A DNA stretch of 25,693 bases from Eubacterium sp. CAG:248 (GTDB lineage: Bacteria > Bacillota > Clostridia > Lachnospirales > Lachnospiraceae). Positions 15,800 through 24,121 of this stretch are shown here, one piece after another. The notes below the pieces were generated by a model. It was not told the DNA's origin, did no database searches, and saw nothing but the letters and a program-made list of their open reading frames with translations. The DNA lies in NCBI GenBank assembly GCA_000436475.1, contig FR886215.1, positions 3,619-29,311 on the forward strand, in the 5' to 3' direction. Position 1 is the first letter of the stretch. Each line of letters opens with the position of its first letter. A program made the position numbers and the translations under genes.

Positions 15800-18388
15800 T
15801 TAATAGCTTTTATTTAGATATTCATTTCTTATATGTTCTTCCATGGCTTTAACTTCTTCCTCGAATTCTCTTGCAGAATAAAGAAGACATCCGGCACCTC
15901 TTATGATAACCTGTTCAAGTCCATCGGATGTTGCAACAGTAACATTATACTTTCTTCCATTCTCATGTGCAAACTTTTCTATGTAATGATCTGCTGTTTC
16001 TGCTTCTTTAGTATATACTACATGTATATTATGGTAATCAATATACTCCTGTGCATGTCCTGCAAGTCTGTACGCATCAAACACAACTATCAGTTCACAC
16101 TTTTTCATTCCCTGATAGTTACACATAATATCAAGCAGCCTGTCTCTTGCGCTGTCCATGTTGATCTTAGCCAGCTCATCAAGTTCCTTCCATGCATGGA
16201 TTATGTTATAACCATCTACTAAAAGATAGCTTACTCCCATAGCCTTTGCTGTTCTTTGTCTGTCAGACTGCTTTAACGCAACATATTGTCCAAGCTGATC
16301 TGATGATTTTCTTTTTGACAGCTTCCTTCTTTCATTATCGCCTCTGCTGTTAGAAAAGTAAGTTTCTGCCAGTATCCTGTCAACCTCATCAGTTCCTATC
16401 CACTCCTCTGATACAGTCCTTGCCGCCTGCTTTGATGTCATAGGTTCATTTATATCTGACGTTTTTGGTGGATTAAGAACACTATCAACATGTGCATATT
16501 CTGATACCTCATCCCAGCTGACTGTAAAACCTGATCCATGTGCGCAGAACACAGAATCCGGTGTATTCCTTATATCTCTTGTAACATCATAGCCTATTTT
16601 TTCTATAACTTCTTCCGTGTTATGGCATGGTCTGTAACCTGACATCCTAAGATTTATGCTCCCAGTTCCCCTTGTGTATGCTGTAAGCTCTGCCTGATAA
16701 TTCGCAAGGCTTGACACAGGACCACAGCCTGTTACAAGCACTTCTTCTCCAGTATCGTTAATCGTAAATACTGCTCCCATACGCTCTAAATCTGTCATAG
16801 CCCTGCCTATATATTGTCTGTCAAGCTTCAGCTCGAATTCATAAAACGGTTCAAGAAGAACAGATTCAGCCTGCATAAGCCCCTGTCTTACCGCCCTGTA
16901 TGTTGCCTGCCTGAAATCTCCACCTTCTGTATGCTTGTTATGCGCCCGTCCGGCAGCAACTGTTATCTTAACATCTGTAAGTGCCGAGCCTGTCAGTACA
17001 CCCTTATGTGTTTTTTCACACAAATGTGTATATATAAGTCTTTGCCAGTTCTTTGCCAGCACATCCTCACTGCAGTCAAGCTCATACCTCATACCACTTC
17101 CAGGCTCACCAGGTTCAAGTATTAGATGTACCTCAGCATAATGTCTTAAAGGTTCAAAATGTCCGATTCCTTCAACTTTGTTGGCAATTGTTTCTTTATA
17201 CACAATACTGCCCTCTCCAAAAGTTACATCTATGCCAAACCTTTCCTTAATTATATTCTGAAGCACTTCTATCATAACAGGTCCCATAACCTGTACATGT
17301 ATTTCTTTAAAATTCTCATCCCATTCTATATGCAGCTGTGGCTCTTCTTCCTCTATAGCCCTGAGCTTTGGAAGCATCTGCATAGGATCAACGCCTGCTG
17401 GAAGATTTATCTTATAGTTAAGCACCGGAGTAAGAACTGGCGAATTATCTTCCTTCTCAGCTCCTATAGCCTGTCCTGCGTATGTGTCTGACAGTCCTGT
17501 AAGTGCGCATATGTTTCCTGCTACAGCTTCCTGAACAGCTGTATATTTATCTGCACTATATACTCTTATCTGATTGACCTTCTCATCATTTATAATATCC
17601 TTGCTCTTTATACAGCCACCTGTTACTTTAATATGTGTAAGTCTTTCTCCTCTTTCATCTCTTGATATCTTATAAACTCTGGCTGAAAAATCCTCACTAT
17701 ATTCCCTGCTGCTGCAGAATCTGTCCATCACACCAAGCAGCTCATCAACTCCATCAAGCCTTAATGCCGAACCAAATATAACAGGAAATATCCCTCTTTC
17801 ATCTAACATCATGCTTATGCTTTCATCTGATACCTCTGAATATTTAAGATATTCTTCAAGCGCCCCTTCACTACATGTTGCTATATCCTCATAGTCAGGT
17901 TTAACGCCCTTCATATATCCGGTAAAATCTATGCAGCCTGATGACAGCTTATTCTTAAGCTGTTCAAGAAGTCTATATTTATCAGTTCCCTGCTGGTCCA
18001 TCTTGTTAACAAATATAAAAACAGGCACATGCAGTCTTTTTAACAATCCCCACAATGTGTCTGTATGTCCCTGTACCCCATCCATTCCATTGATAACAAG
18101 CACCGCATAATCAAGCACCCATAACGTACGTTCCATCTCTGCCGAAAAGTCAACGTGGCCAGGGGTGTCAAGCAATGTAACATCAAGGTCCTTATAACTA
18201 AAGCATGCCTGCTTTGAAAATATAGTTATTCCTCTCTGACGCTCATAGTCATTATTATCAAGAAATGCATCTTTATTATCTACTCTTCCAAGCTTCCTTA
18301 TGGCTCCAGAAGTGTATAATATACTTTCAGAAAGTGTAGTTTTCCCAGCATCTACATGTGCAAGCATGCCAATAACCAGTTTTTTCAT
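15800..18388 (-). CDS. TetM/EF-G-like ribosomal GTPase fused to a C-terminal NYN (YacP/Rae1-like) nuclease domain
   Basis: 862-aa translational GTPase. G1 is AHVDAGKTT (H11-T17), G2 RGIT (T55), G3 DTPGHVDF (D74-H78, with the catalytic His) and G4 NKMD (128-131). EF-G/TetM-like domains II-V follow, including TRGTGSINLRMSGYRP near the end. TetM-type ribosomal protection proteins are about 640 aa; this one has some 220 more residues. After a charged linker (about 635-715, with RGDNERRKLSKRKSSDQ) comes an NYN/PIN-fold domain from about 717 to the end: LLVDGYNIIHAW (D725, N728), VVFDAYR (D771), TADHYIE (D800) and VATSDGLEQ (D822), so the acidic active-site set looks complete. YacP/Rae1 of Bacillus is a ribosome-associated mRNA endonuclease. 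I use ATG 18388 because GAGG lies 6 bases upstream; the ATG at 18394 has no spacing. It begins 22 bp after aguB. Tetracycline resistance cannot be assumed. Confidence 0.92.
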   Translation of the reverse strand: MKKLVIGMLAHVDAGKTTLSESILYTSGAIRKLGRVDNKDAFLDNNDYERQRGITIFSKQACFSYKDLDVTLLDTPGHVDFSAEMERTLWVLDYAVLVINGMDGVQGHTDTLWGLLKRLHVPVFIFVNKMDQQGTDKYRLLEQLKNKLSSGCIDFTGYMKGVKPDYEDIATCSEGALEEYLKYSEVSDESISMMLDERGIFPVIFGSALRLDGVDELLGVMDRFCSSREYSEDFSARVYKISRDERGERLTHIKVTGGCIKSKDIINDEKVNQIRVYSADKYTAVQEAVAGNICALTGLSDTYAGQAIGAEKEDNSPVLTPVLNYKINLPAGVDPMQMLPKLRAIEEEEPQLHIEWDENFKEIHVQVMGPVMIEVLQNIIKERFGIDVTFGEGSIVYKETIANKVEGIGHFEPLRHYAEVHLILEPGEPGSGMRYELDCSEDVLAKNWQRLIYTHLCEKTHKGVLTGSALTDVKITVAAGRAHNKHTEGGDFRQATYRAVRQGLMQAESVLLEPFYEFELKLDRQYIGRAMTDLERMGAVFTINDTGEEVLVTGCGPVSSLANYQAELTAYTRGTGSINLRMSGYRPCHNTEEVIEKIGYDVTRDIRNTPDSVFCAHGSGFTVSWDEVSEYAHVDSVLNPPKTSDINEPMTSKQAARTVSEEWIGTDEVDRILAETYFSNSRGDNERRKLSKRKSSDQLGQYVALKQSDRQRTAKAMGVSYLLVDGYNIIHAWKELDELAKINMDSARDRLLDIMCNYQGMKKCELIVVFDAYRLAGHAQEYIDYHNIHVVYTKEAETADHYIEKFAHENGRKYNVTVATSDGLEQVIIRGAGCLLYSAREFEEEVKAMEEHIRNEYLNKSY

Positions 18389-18410
18389 AATCATCCTCGT
18401 TTCTATATAT

Positions 18411-19307
18411 CTAAGGCTGAATAAGTTCTTTACTTATAGCTTTATTATAGACTTCTGGTCTTCTGTCCCTGAATAATCCCCATGAAAGTCTGTCATATGC
18501 CAGCTTATCAAGATCGAACTTATGGACGATAACTTCTTCTTCATCCCTGCCCGCCTGATATATTATATCACCTGTGTTGTCAGTGATAAAGGAAGAACCA
18601 TAGAATTTAAGTGAACTTGATTGTCCACCGTTCTCTTCACATGGCTTAACAGTCTCAACACCAATCCTGTTAGCTGCAACAACAGGAACAAGATTGCATG
18701 CTGCATGTCCCTGCATACACCTTCTCCAGTGCATCATGCTGTCACAGTCAAGTATCGGCTCACTTCCTATAGCGGTTGGATAAAAAAGCACCTCTGCACC
18801 TTCTACTGCCATAGCCCTTGCTGTTTCTGGAAACCATTGATCCCAGCATATACCAACACCTATGCAGCCGAATCTTGTGTTAAACACCTTAAAGCCTGTA
18901 TTACCTGGAACAAAGTAGAATTTTTCCTGATAGTAATGATCATCAGGAATATGTGTCTTTCTATATATACCAAGCCTTGTTCCATCAGCATCTATAACGG
19001 CAACTGTATTATACAGCTGGTTTACATCTTTTTCATAAAAGCTGACTATTATAACTACGCCTAATTCTCTGGCAACCTCTGTAAAATGCACTACAGCTGC
19101 ATCCTCGTCCACACTTTTTGCATATTCATAGTATTCATATCTTCTTTCCTGACAAAAGTACTGCCTCTCAAAAAGCTCTGGAAGAAGTATTATATCTGCG
19201 CCCTTTTTAACTGCATCCCTTACAAGTCTGTCGGCTGTTTTTATATTTTCCAAAACATCTCTGCCACACTTCATCTGTATAGCAGCAACTCCAGTTATTC
19301 TGCTCAT
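18411..19307 (-). CDS. aguB: N-carbamoylputrescine amidohydrolase
   Basis: Carbon-nitrogen hydrolase that splits N-carbamoylputrescine into putrescine, CO2 and ammonia, the last step from agmatine to putrescine. 298 aa. The nitrilase catalytic triad is visible: E44 (LLPELFERQYF), K117 (YRKTHIPDDHYYQEKFYF) and C154 (GVGICWDQWFPE). The motif around K117 and the HxxACN-type stretch (MQGHAACNLVPVVAANRIG) are characteristic of AguB rather than of other nitrilases. Start ATG 19307 is chosen because GGAG lies 9 bases upstream; an ATG at 19322 in the same frame has none. It is 50 bp after aguA, its functional partner, and 22 bp before the GTPase gene. Confidence 0.95.
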   Translation of the reverse strand: MSRITGVAAIQMKCGRDVLENIKTADRLVRDAVKKGADIILLPELFERQYFCQERRYEYYEYAKSVDEDAAVVHFTEVARELGVVIIVSFYEKDVNQLYNTVAVIDADGTRLGIYRKTHIPDDHYYQEKFYFVPGNTGFKVFNTRFGCIGVGICWDQWFPETARAMAVEGAEVLFYPTAIGSEPILDCDSMMHWRRCMQGHAACNLVPVVAANRIGVETVKPCEENGGQSSSLKFYGSSFITDNTGDIIYQAGRDEEEVIVHKFDLDKLAYDRLSWGLFRDRRPEVYNKAISKELIQP

Positions 19308-19357
19308 ATTATCAATCTCCATTTCTACATGGTTTTTTATTCTTCTTTATGCACATT

Positions 19358-20470
19358 TTATATGTTTTTCTTTATGCCTGCTGGAATCTGCTGCGTTATG
19401 CAATGTATATTGCCGCCTCCAACTATTATGTCCCTGGCATATATACCAGTTACTTTTCTGTCAGGTATAAGCTTTGATAACAGTTCTATCGCAGCCTTAT
19501 CCTTCTTATCACCAAACTGTGGAACAAGTACTTTCGCATTAGATATATAGAAATTCGCATAGCTTGCTGCTAATCTTTCTCCAAGCTCCCTGTTATCTTC
19601 ACCTTCTGCAAACACATAACCCTTAAGATCCTCTTCTTTTATGCACACAGGCTCATCTGGTATATATAACTTATGCACCTTTATCTTTCTACCAAGTGCA
19701 TCTGTTTCAGCTTCAAGCACTTTAAGGTCGGCTGATGACATATCATACTGTGGATCATTCACATCATCTGTCCATGCAAGCACGACATTGGCAGGCGATG
19801 TAAACGCACATACATTATCAACATGCTCATTGGTTTCATCATTATATATTCCATATGGCAGCCATATAACCTTCTTTGCCCCAAGATATTCCTTAAGCTT
19901 ATCCTCTATCATAGCTTTACTAAGCTGTGGGTTTCTGCCCTTACTTAAAAGACAGCTTTCAGTCACTATAACAGTGCCCTCACCGTCGCTATGTATAGAA
20001 CCACCTTCAAGCACAAAAGGAGCTGCATCATAATAGTCTATCCCCATCATGTCGCAAAACAGACCTGCTGCCATATCATCCTTTTCCCAGTCCATATACA
20101 AGCCATCATATTCTCCACCCCATGCGTTGAACTTCCAGCTTATTCCACGTATATCTCCTGATGCATTCTTTACGAATGTCGGGCACATATCTCTTGCCCA
20201 CGCATCATCTGTCTCTATGTTAACAACCCTGACTTTATCGTCTAACATCTGCTCTGCTTCTGTCATATGCTCACTGTCTGTAAGCATATACATATTCTCA
20301 GACTGGGCGATATGCCCGGCTATTTCCTTAAACACTCTTTTTGCCGCTGCTGCCTCACCAGGCCATGAACCTGGTCTTACCGGCCATATCATAATAGTGC
20401 CATCATGCTTTTCATATTCAGCCGGCATGTAATATCCATCATGTGACGGAGTTGAATTTATAATACTCAT
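19358..20470 (-). CDS. aguA: Agmatine deiminase
   Basis: Converts agmatine to N-carbamoylputrescine and ammonia. 370 aa, the usual length. The guanidino-group-modifying fold is recognised by the N-terminal GYYMPAEYEKHDGTIMIWP, the WARDMCPTF stretch, the EGGSIHSDGEGT motif, NEHVDNVCAF and the catalytic Cys357 in GGGNIHCITQQIPAG at the C-terminus. All are intact. The start ATG is preceded by AAGGA 9 bases upstream. Its position before aguB and in the same transcription unit as an Orn/Lys/Arg decarboxylase argues that the decarboxylase makes agmatine from arginine. Confidence 0.96.
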   Translation of the reverse strand: MSIINSTPSHDGYYMPAEYEKHDGTIMIWPVRPGSWPGEAAAAKRVFKEIAGHIAQSENMYMLTDSEHMTEAEQMLDDKVRVVNIETDDAWARDMCPTFVKNASGDIRGISWKFNAWGGEYDGLYMDWEKDDMAAGLFCDMMGIDYYDAAPFVLEGGSIHSDGEGTVIVTESCLLSKGRNPQLSKAMIEDKLKEYLGAKKVIWLPYGIYNDETNEHVDNVCAFTSPANVVLAWTDDVNDPQYDMSSADLKVLEAETDALGRKIKVHKLYIPDEPVCIKEEDLKGYVFAEGEDNRELGERLAASYANFYISNAKVLVPQFGDKKDKAAIELLSKLIPDRKVTGIYARDIIVGGGNIHCITQQIPAGIKKNI

Positions 20471-20531
20471 CTGTTTTATTCCTTACAATGTTATATAACC
20501 CACAGCTGGCATGTATGCCATATCTGCTATA

Positions 20532-21710
20532 TTAAAGCCTGCACTTAAAGTCTTCATATCCGAAGCTTTTAATCAGACTTAGTTTTCCATCTTTTAGCAC
20601 AGATATAGATGGAAGCGGCATTCCATTAAATGTATTATTTTTCACCATTGAATATATAGCCATATCCATAAATATAAGTCTATCACCCACATTTATCTCA
20701 TGGTCGAACTCATAATCACCTATAATATCACCCGCAAGGCATGTATATGAAGAAAGTCTGTATACAAAATGTGCATCCTTAGGTGCCTCTTGTGTCTTTA
20801 ATATATCTGACACTATCTGTGCTCCATATAAAGGCGGTGTGTATGGCATCTCAAGCACATCAGGCATATGACATGCTGCTGAGGCATCTAAAATAAGAGT
20901 TTCTATACCATTATCCACCTTGTCAAGCACCTCTGTTACAAGATATCCCGCGTTGAGTGCAACTGCCTCTCCTGGCTCAAGATACACTTTTACATGATAT
21001 GTATCCTGCACATGTCTCACACAGTCAATAAGCAGCCTGACATCATAATCTTCTCTTGTTATATGATGTCCTCCACCCATATTAATCCACCTGCAGTTAT
21101 GCATATATTTCCCGAATTTTTCTTCTACTGCATCAAGTGTTGTCTTAAGATCATCTGAATTCTGTTCACACAGCGTATGAAAATGTAATCCATCAACACC
21201 TTCAAGAAGCTGCTCATCCTCATCTATACCTTTGTTAAGTGCCTTAAGTGTAACTCCAAGCCTTGAACCTGCTGAACATGGATCATATATAGCATGCTCA
21301 CCCTGCGTTGATACTTCCGGGTTGATTCTTAATCCTATGCTTACTCCTGCTTTTAGACACTGTTTCTTATACTTTCTAAGCTGGTTTACTGAGTTAAATA
21401 TAATATGGTCGCATATCTTAACAAGTTCATCCATGTCCTCCTGCTTATATGCTGGTGCAAAAACATGATTCTCTTTATTCATCTCTTCTTTTCCAAGCCT
21501 TGCTTCGTACAATCCGCTTGCCGTTGTCCCGCTTATATACTGACCTATAAGCGGATACATGGCATAAGCTGAAAACGCTTTCTGTGCAAGAAGTATATGA
21601 CAACCAGTTTCTTTTTCCACTCCCTTAAGAATCTTTAGATTGTGAATAAGTTTGTTTTCATCTATAACATATGATGGTGTTTTTATATCTTTAAATACTA
21701 CTGTATCCAA
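20532..21710 (-). CDS. nspC: Carboxy(nor)spermidine decarboxylase
   Basis: PLP enzyme of the alanine-racemase-fold decarboxylases that converts carboxyspermidine or carboxynorspermidine to spermidine or norspermidine. 392 aa from the chosen start. PLP lysine K44 in ILLAQKAFS; the glycine loop GGGHHITREDYD binds phosphate; EPGEAV and the later CHMPDVLEMPYTPPLYGA stretch are typical of NspC. Start: TTG at 21710 has AGGAG 7 bases upstream, and the resulting N-terminus (MDTVVFKDIKTPSYVIDENK) has the family's short lead before TPxxVID. The ATG at 21731 in the same frame adds 7 residues but has no ribosome binding site. It lies about 108 bp after the dehydrogenase gene, a gap filled by a 16-bp repeat array. 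Which triamine is made is not readable from sequence. Confidence 0.93.
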   Translation of the reverse strand: MDTVVFKDIKTPSYVIDENKLIHNLKILKGVEKETGCHILLAQKAFSAYAMYPLIGQYISGTTASGLYEARLGKEEMNKENHVFAPAYKQEDMDELVKICDHIIFNSVNQLRKYKKQCLKAGVSIGLRINPEVSTQGEHAIYDPCSAGSRLGVTLKALNKGIDEDEQLLEGVDGLHFHTLCEQNSDDLKTTLDAVEEKFGKYMHNCRWINMGGGHHITREDYDVRLLIDCVRHVQDTYHVKVYLEPGEAVALNAGYLVTEVLDKVDNGIETLILDASAACHMPDVLEMPYTPPLYGAQIVSDILKTQEAPKDAHFVYRLSSYTCLAGDIIGDYEFDHEINVGDRLIFMDMAIYSMVKNNTFNGMPLPSISVLKDGKLSLIKSFGYEDFKCRL

Positions 21711-21750
21711 TTCATTTCTCCTGGAATTCATATTTTTATCTACTCATTTT

Positions 21751-21830
21751 TAAGCTGCTCACATTATAAGCTGCTTATATTTTAAGTTTCTTATCTTTTA
21801 AGCTTCTCGTATTTTAAACTACTTAACTAA
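21751..21830. repeat. Five-copy 16-bp tandem repeat between two polyamine genes
   Basis: On the plus strand the unit begins TAAG at 21751, 21767, 21783 and 21799 and TAAA at 21815, an exact 16-bp period. Copies run like TAAGCTGCTCACATTA, TAAGCTGCTTATATTT, TAAGTTTCTTATCTTT, TAAGCTTCTCGTATTT and TAAACTACTTAACTAA. The last copy contains the stop codon of the dehydrogenase gene (21819-21821). A degenerate sixth copy may lie at about 21736-21750 with a 15-bp shift. Confidence 0.75.
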
Positions 21831-23078
21831 TACCGGGTTTTCCTCAACAACCCATGGAAGTCCCCACTTGTTAAGAGCTTCCATATATGGATCTGGATCA
21901 AACTCCTCAACATTATACACTCCAGGCTTATTCCACTTTCCAGTTACAACCATCATAGCACCTATCATAGCAGGAACACCTGTTGTATATGATATAGCCT
22001 GTGATTCTACTTCTTTATAACATTCCTGATGGTCACATACATTATATATGTATATTTTCTTTTCCTTTCCATCCTTTTTACCTGTAAATATACATCCAAT
22101 ATTAGTCTTTCCAACTGTTCTCTCACCAAGACTTGCAGGATCTGGAAGCAGTTCCTTTAAAAGCTGTATAGGTACAACTTCAACATTTCCTACCTTTACT
22201 GGATCAGTTCTTAACATACCTACATTTTCAAGGCATTTCATATGTGTAAGATAGCTTTGCCCAAATGTCATAAAGAATCTTATTCTTTTAACACCTGGTA
22301 TGTTCTTAGCAAGAGATTCTATCTCTTCGTGGTGAAGAAGATACATATCCTTCATACCAACCTCTGGAAAATCATATTCCCTCTTAATAGACATAGCTGG
22401 CACCTCTACCCAGTGTCCATCTTCCCAATATGAGCCCGGTGCTGATACTTCTCTTAAGTTTATCTCTGGATTAAAGTTAGTTGCAAATGGATATCCATGA
22501 TCGCCACCATTGCAGTCTAGTATATCTATAGTTTCTATTTCATCAAAGTAATGCTTAAGTGCATATGCACTGAATACACTTGTAACACCTGGGTCAAAGC
22601 CTGTTCCAAGAAGTGCCATTATACCTGCATCTTCAAACTTTTTCCTGTAATTCCACTGCCATGAATAATCAAAATAAGCTGAGAAACCTTCTTCCTTACA
22701 TCTTTTTTCATATATAGCTCTCCACTCTTTATCCTCTGTATCCTCTGCCTCATAATTCGCTGTATCTATATAATTCACACCAGTTTTCAGACATGCATCC
22801 ATAATAGTAAGATCCTGATATGGAAGTGCAAGATTAAGAACTGCTTCAGGCTTATAGTTCTCTATAAGAGACACAAGCTCATCCACGTTATCTGCATCAA
22901 CCTGTGCTGTTGTTATAACAGTACTTGTTTTACCTGAAAGCTTTTCCTTAAGTGCATCACATTTACTTTTAGTTCTGCTTGCTATACATATTTCTGTAAA
23001 TACGTCACTGTTCTGACAGCACTTATGTATAGCCACACCAGCTACACCGCCACATCCTATTATTAATAATCTGCTCAT
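21819..23078 (-). CDS. Carboxy(nor)spermidine dehydrogenase/synthase (saccharopine dehydrogenase family)
   Basis: NADPH-dependent enzyme that condenses aspartate semialdehyde with a diamine (putrescine gives carboxyspermidine, diaminopropane gives carboxynorspermidine). 419 aa. N-terminal Rossmann motif GCGGVAG at 8-14. Then ALPYQDLTIMDACLKTGVNY and IDTANYE, the GTGFDPGVTSVFSAYALKHY segment and the NGGDHGYPFATNFNPEINLR segment are the hallmark of the carboxynorspermidine dehydrogenase group rather than of lysine-pathway saccharopine dehydrogenases. Start ATG has AGGAGG upstream. It lies next to nspC, which decarboxylates its product, and 72 bp after speE. Agmatine as the amine substrate, giving carboxyaminopropylagmatine, is a known variant in some bacteria and cannot be excluded since the operon also makes agmatine. 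Confidence 0.9.
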   Translation of the reverse strand: MSRLLIIGCGGVAGVAIHKCCQNSDVFTEICIASRTKSKCDALKEKLSGKTSTVITTAQVDADNVDELVSLIENYKPEAVLNLALPYQDLTIMDACLKTGVNYIDTANYEAEDTEDKEWRAIYEKRCKEEGFSAYFDYSWQWNYRKKFEDAGIMALLGTGFDPGVTSVFSAYALKHYFDEIETIDILDCNGGDHGYPFATNFNPEINLREVSAPGSYWEDGHWVEVPAMSIKREYDFPEVGMKDMYLLHHEEIESLAKNIPGVKRIRFFMTFGQSYLTHMKCLENVGMLRTDPVKVGNVEVVPIQLLKELLPDPASLGERTVGKTNIGCIFTGKKDGKEKKIYIYNVCDHQECYKEVESQAISYTTGVPAMIGAMMVVTGKWNKPGVYNVEEFDPDPYMEALNKWGLPWVVEENPVLVK

Positions 23079-23150
23079 AATCCTTATCCTCCTGATATTC
23101 TATCCAGGTTTACCTTTAACACCTGTTTAATTATTTATTTAATGATGTAA

Positions 23151-24005
23151 TTAACGTTCCTCTTCCTCAAGCATATCCTCAACATATTTAGGAAGCATAA
23201 AGGCTCCTCTATGTAAATTAGTTGTATAATATCTCGTCTTTATTCCTAATTTCTTCCATTCATCCGGCTTAAAATCAACTAACGGATGATATTTCTTTGA
23301 TGCAAAGCCAAAGAGCCAGTAACCTGATGAACATGTCGGTATATGTGCCTGGTATACACGGCTTACTGGAAACGCCTGATATGCCTTTCTATGCATTTTC
23401 ACACACTCTTCTTTGTCCTCTGAATAAAATGGACTTCCATGCTGGTATACCATGATTCCATCTTCTTTAAGCGCCTTATAGCAGCTTCCATAAAACTCTT
23501 TTGTAAACAGTCCTTCAGTATATCCGAAAGGGTCTGTGGCATCATTGATTATAAGATCGTATTCATCTGTCTTGCTTCTTAAGAAACGCAGACCATCCTG
23601 TATATATACATTTACTCTTTCATCATCCAGGCCACATGCAAGCTCCGGAAAATACTCCCGGCATACCTCCGCCAGAGTTTCATCAGGCTCAACTACGTCT
23701 ATTCTTTCTATAGTCTTATAGTTAATAAGTTCTTTTGCAACGCCACCATCTGCACCACCGATTATAAGAACATTCTTAACAGCTGGATGAACAGCCATAG
23801 GTACATGTGTAACCATCTCATCATATATAAACTCATCCTTTTCAGAAAACAGAATCTCTCCATCAAGTGCTAAAAACTTTCCAAACTCATCTGATACAAG
23901 TACATCTATTCTCTGACAGTCACTTTCTACTGAACACAGCTGCCTCTCTATCCTCATTGACAGCTTGACATTGGTTGTGTGCAGCTCTGAAAACCACATT
24001 TCCAT
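23151..24005 (-). CDS. speE: Spermidine synthase-like aminopropyltransferase
   Basis: 284-aa aminopropyltransferase, which in the classical pathway moves the aminopropyl group of decarboxylated S-adenosylmethionine to putrescine. The N-terminal beta domain starts MEMWFSELHTTNVKLSMRIE; the Rossmann part has VLIIGGADGG (83-88), the acidic E107 at the end of the next strand (VVEPDE), DDERVNVYIQDGLRFL, and the catalytic-aspartate region INDATDPFGYTEGLF (D155, D158). Several residues differ from standard SpeE: GGADGG for GGGDGG, YDEM for YHEM, GYTE for GPAE, and QHGSPF for QxESPF. The amine acceptor or donor may therefore be unusual. Start ATG 24005 has AGAGG 6 bases upstream; an in-frame ATG at 24038 has no site. 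speD, which supplies decarboxylated SAM, is not in the window. Confidence 0.9.
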   Translation of the reverse strand: MEMWFSELHTTNVKLSMRIERQLCSVESDCQRIDVLVSDEFGKFLALDGEILFSEKDEFIYDEMVTHVPMAVHPAVKNVLIIGGADGGVAKELINYKTIERIDVVEPDETLAEVCREYFPELACGLDDERVNVYIQDGLRFLRSKTDEYDLIINDATDPFGYTEGLFTKEFYGSCYKALKEDGIMVYQHGSPFYSEDKEECVKMHRKAYQAFPVSRVYQAHIPTCSSGYWLFGFASKKYHPLVDFKPDEWKKLGIKTRYYTTNLHRGAFMLPKYVEDMLEEEER

Positions 24006-24017
24006 AATAAGCCTCTT

Positions 24018-24037
24018 TTCTGCGCATATTCTGCGCA
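24018..24037. repeat. Direct repeat TTCTGCGCA with 11-bp spacing before speE
   Basis: TTCTGCGCA occurs at 24018-24026 and 24029-24037. Each copy ends in the palindrome TGCGCA, and the 11-bp spacing is one helical turn. It lies 13 to 32 bp upstream of the speE start, in the 116-bp gap after speA. No strong promoter is seen in that gap. Confidence 0.4.
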
Positions 24038-24121
24038 CTATTTTCTTGTTATGCTAATAAATAAGCTGTTAGGGTAGGAATGTATTACTATAACGTCTTA
24101 AACACCCCTGAGATACCATAA

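Noticed and set aside
15800..18388. Acquired tetracycline resistance gene
   Set aside because: The protein is much longer than TetM/TetO, carries a nuclease domain, matches its neighbours in base composition and sits in a housekeeping operon with no mobile element.
20507..20520. Hairpin TGGCATGTATGCCA between nspC and aguA
   Set aside because: Short stem and no T-run on the minus strand, so not a terminator; may be chance or a minor operator.
21751..21830. CRISPR-like array
   Set aside because: Units are only 16 bp with no unique spacers between them and no cas genes nearby; it is a plain tandem repeat.
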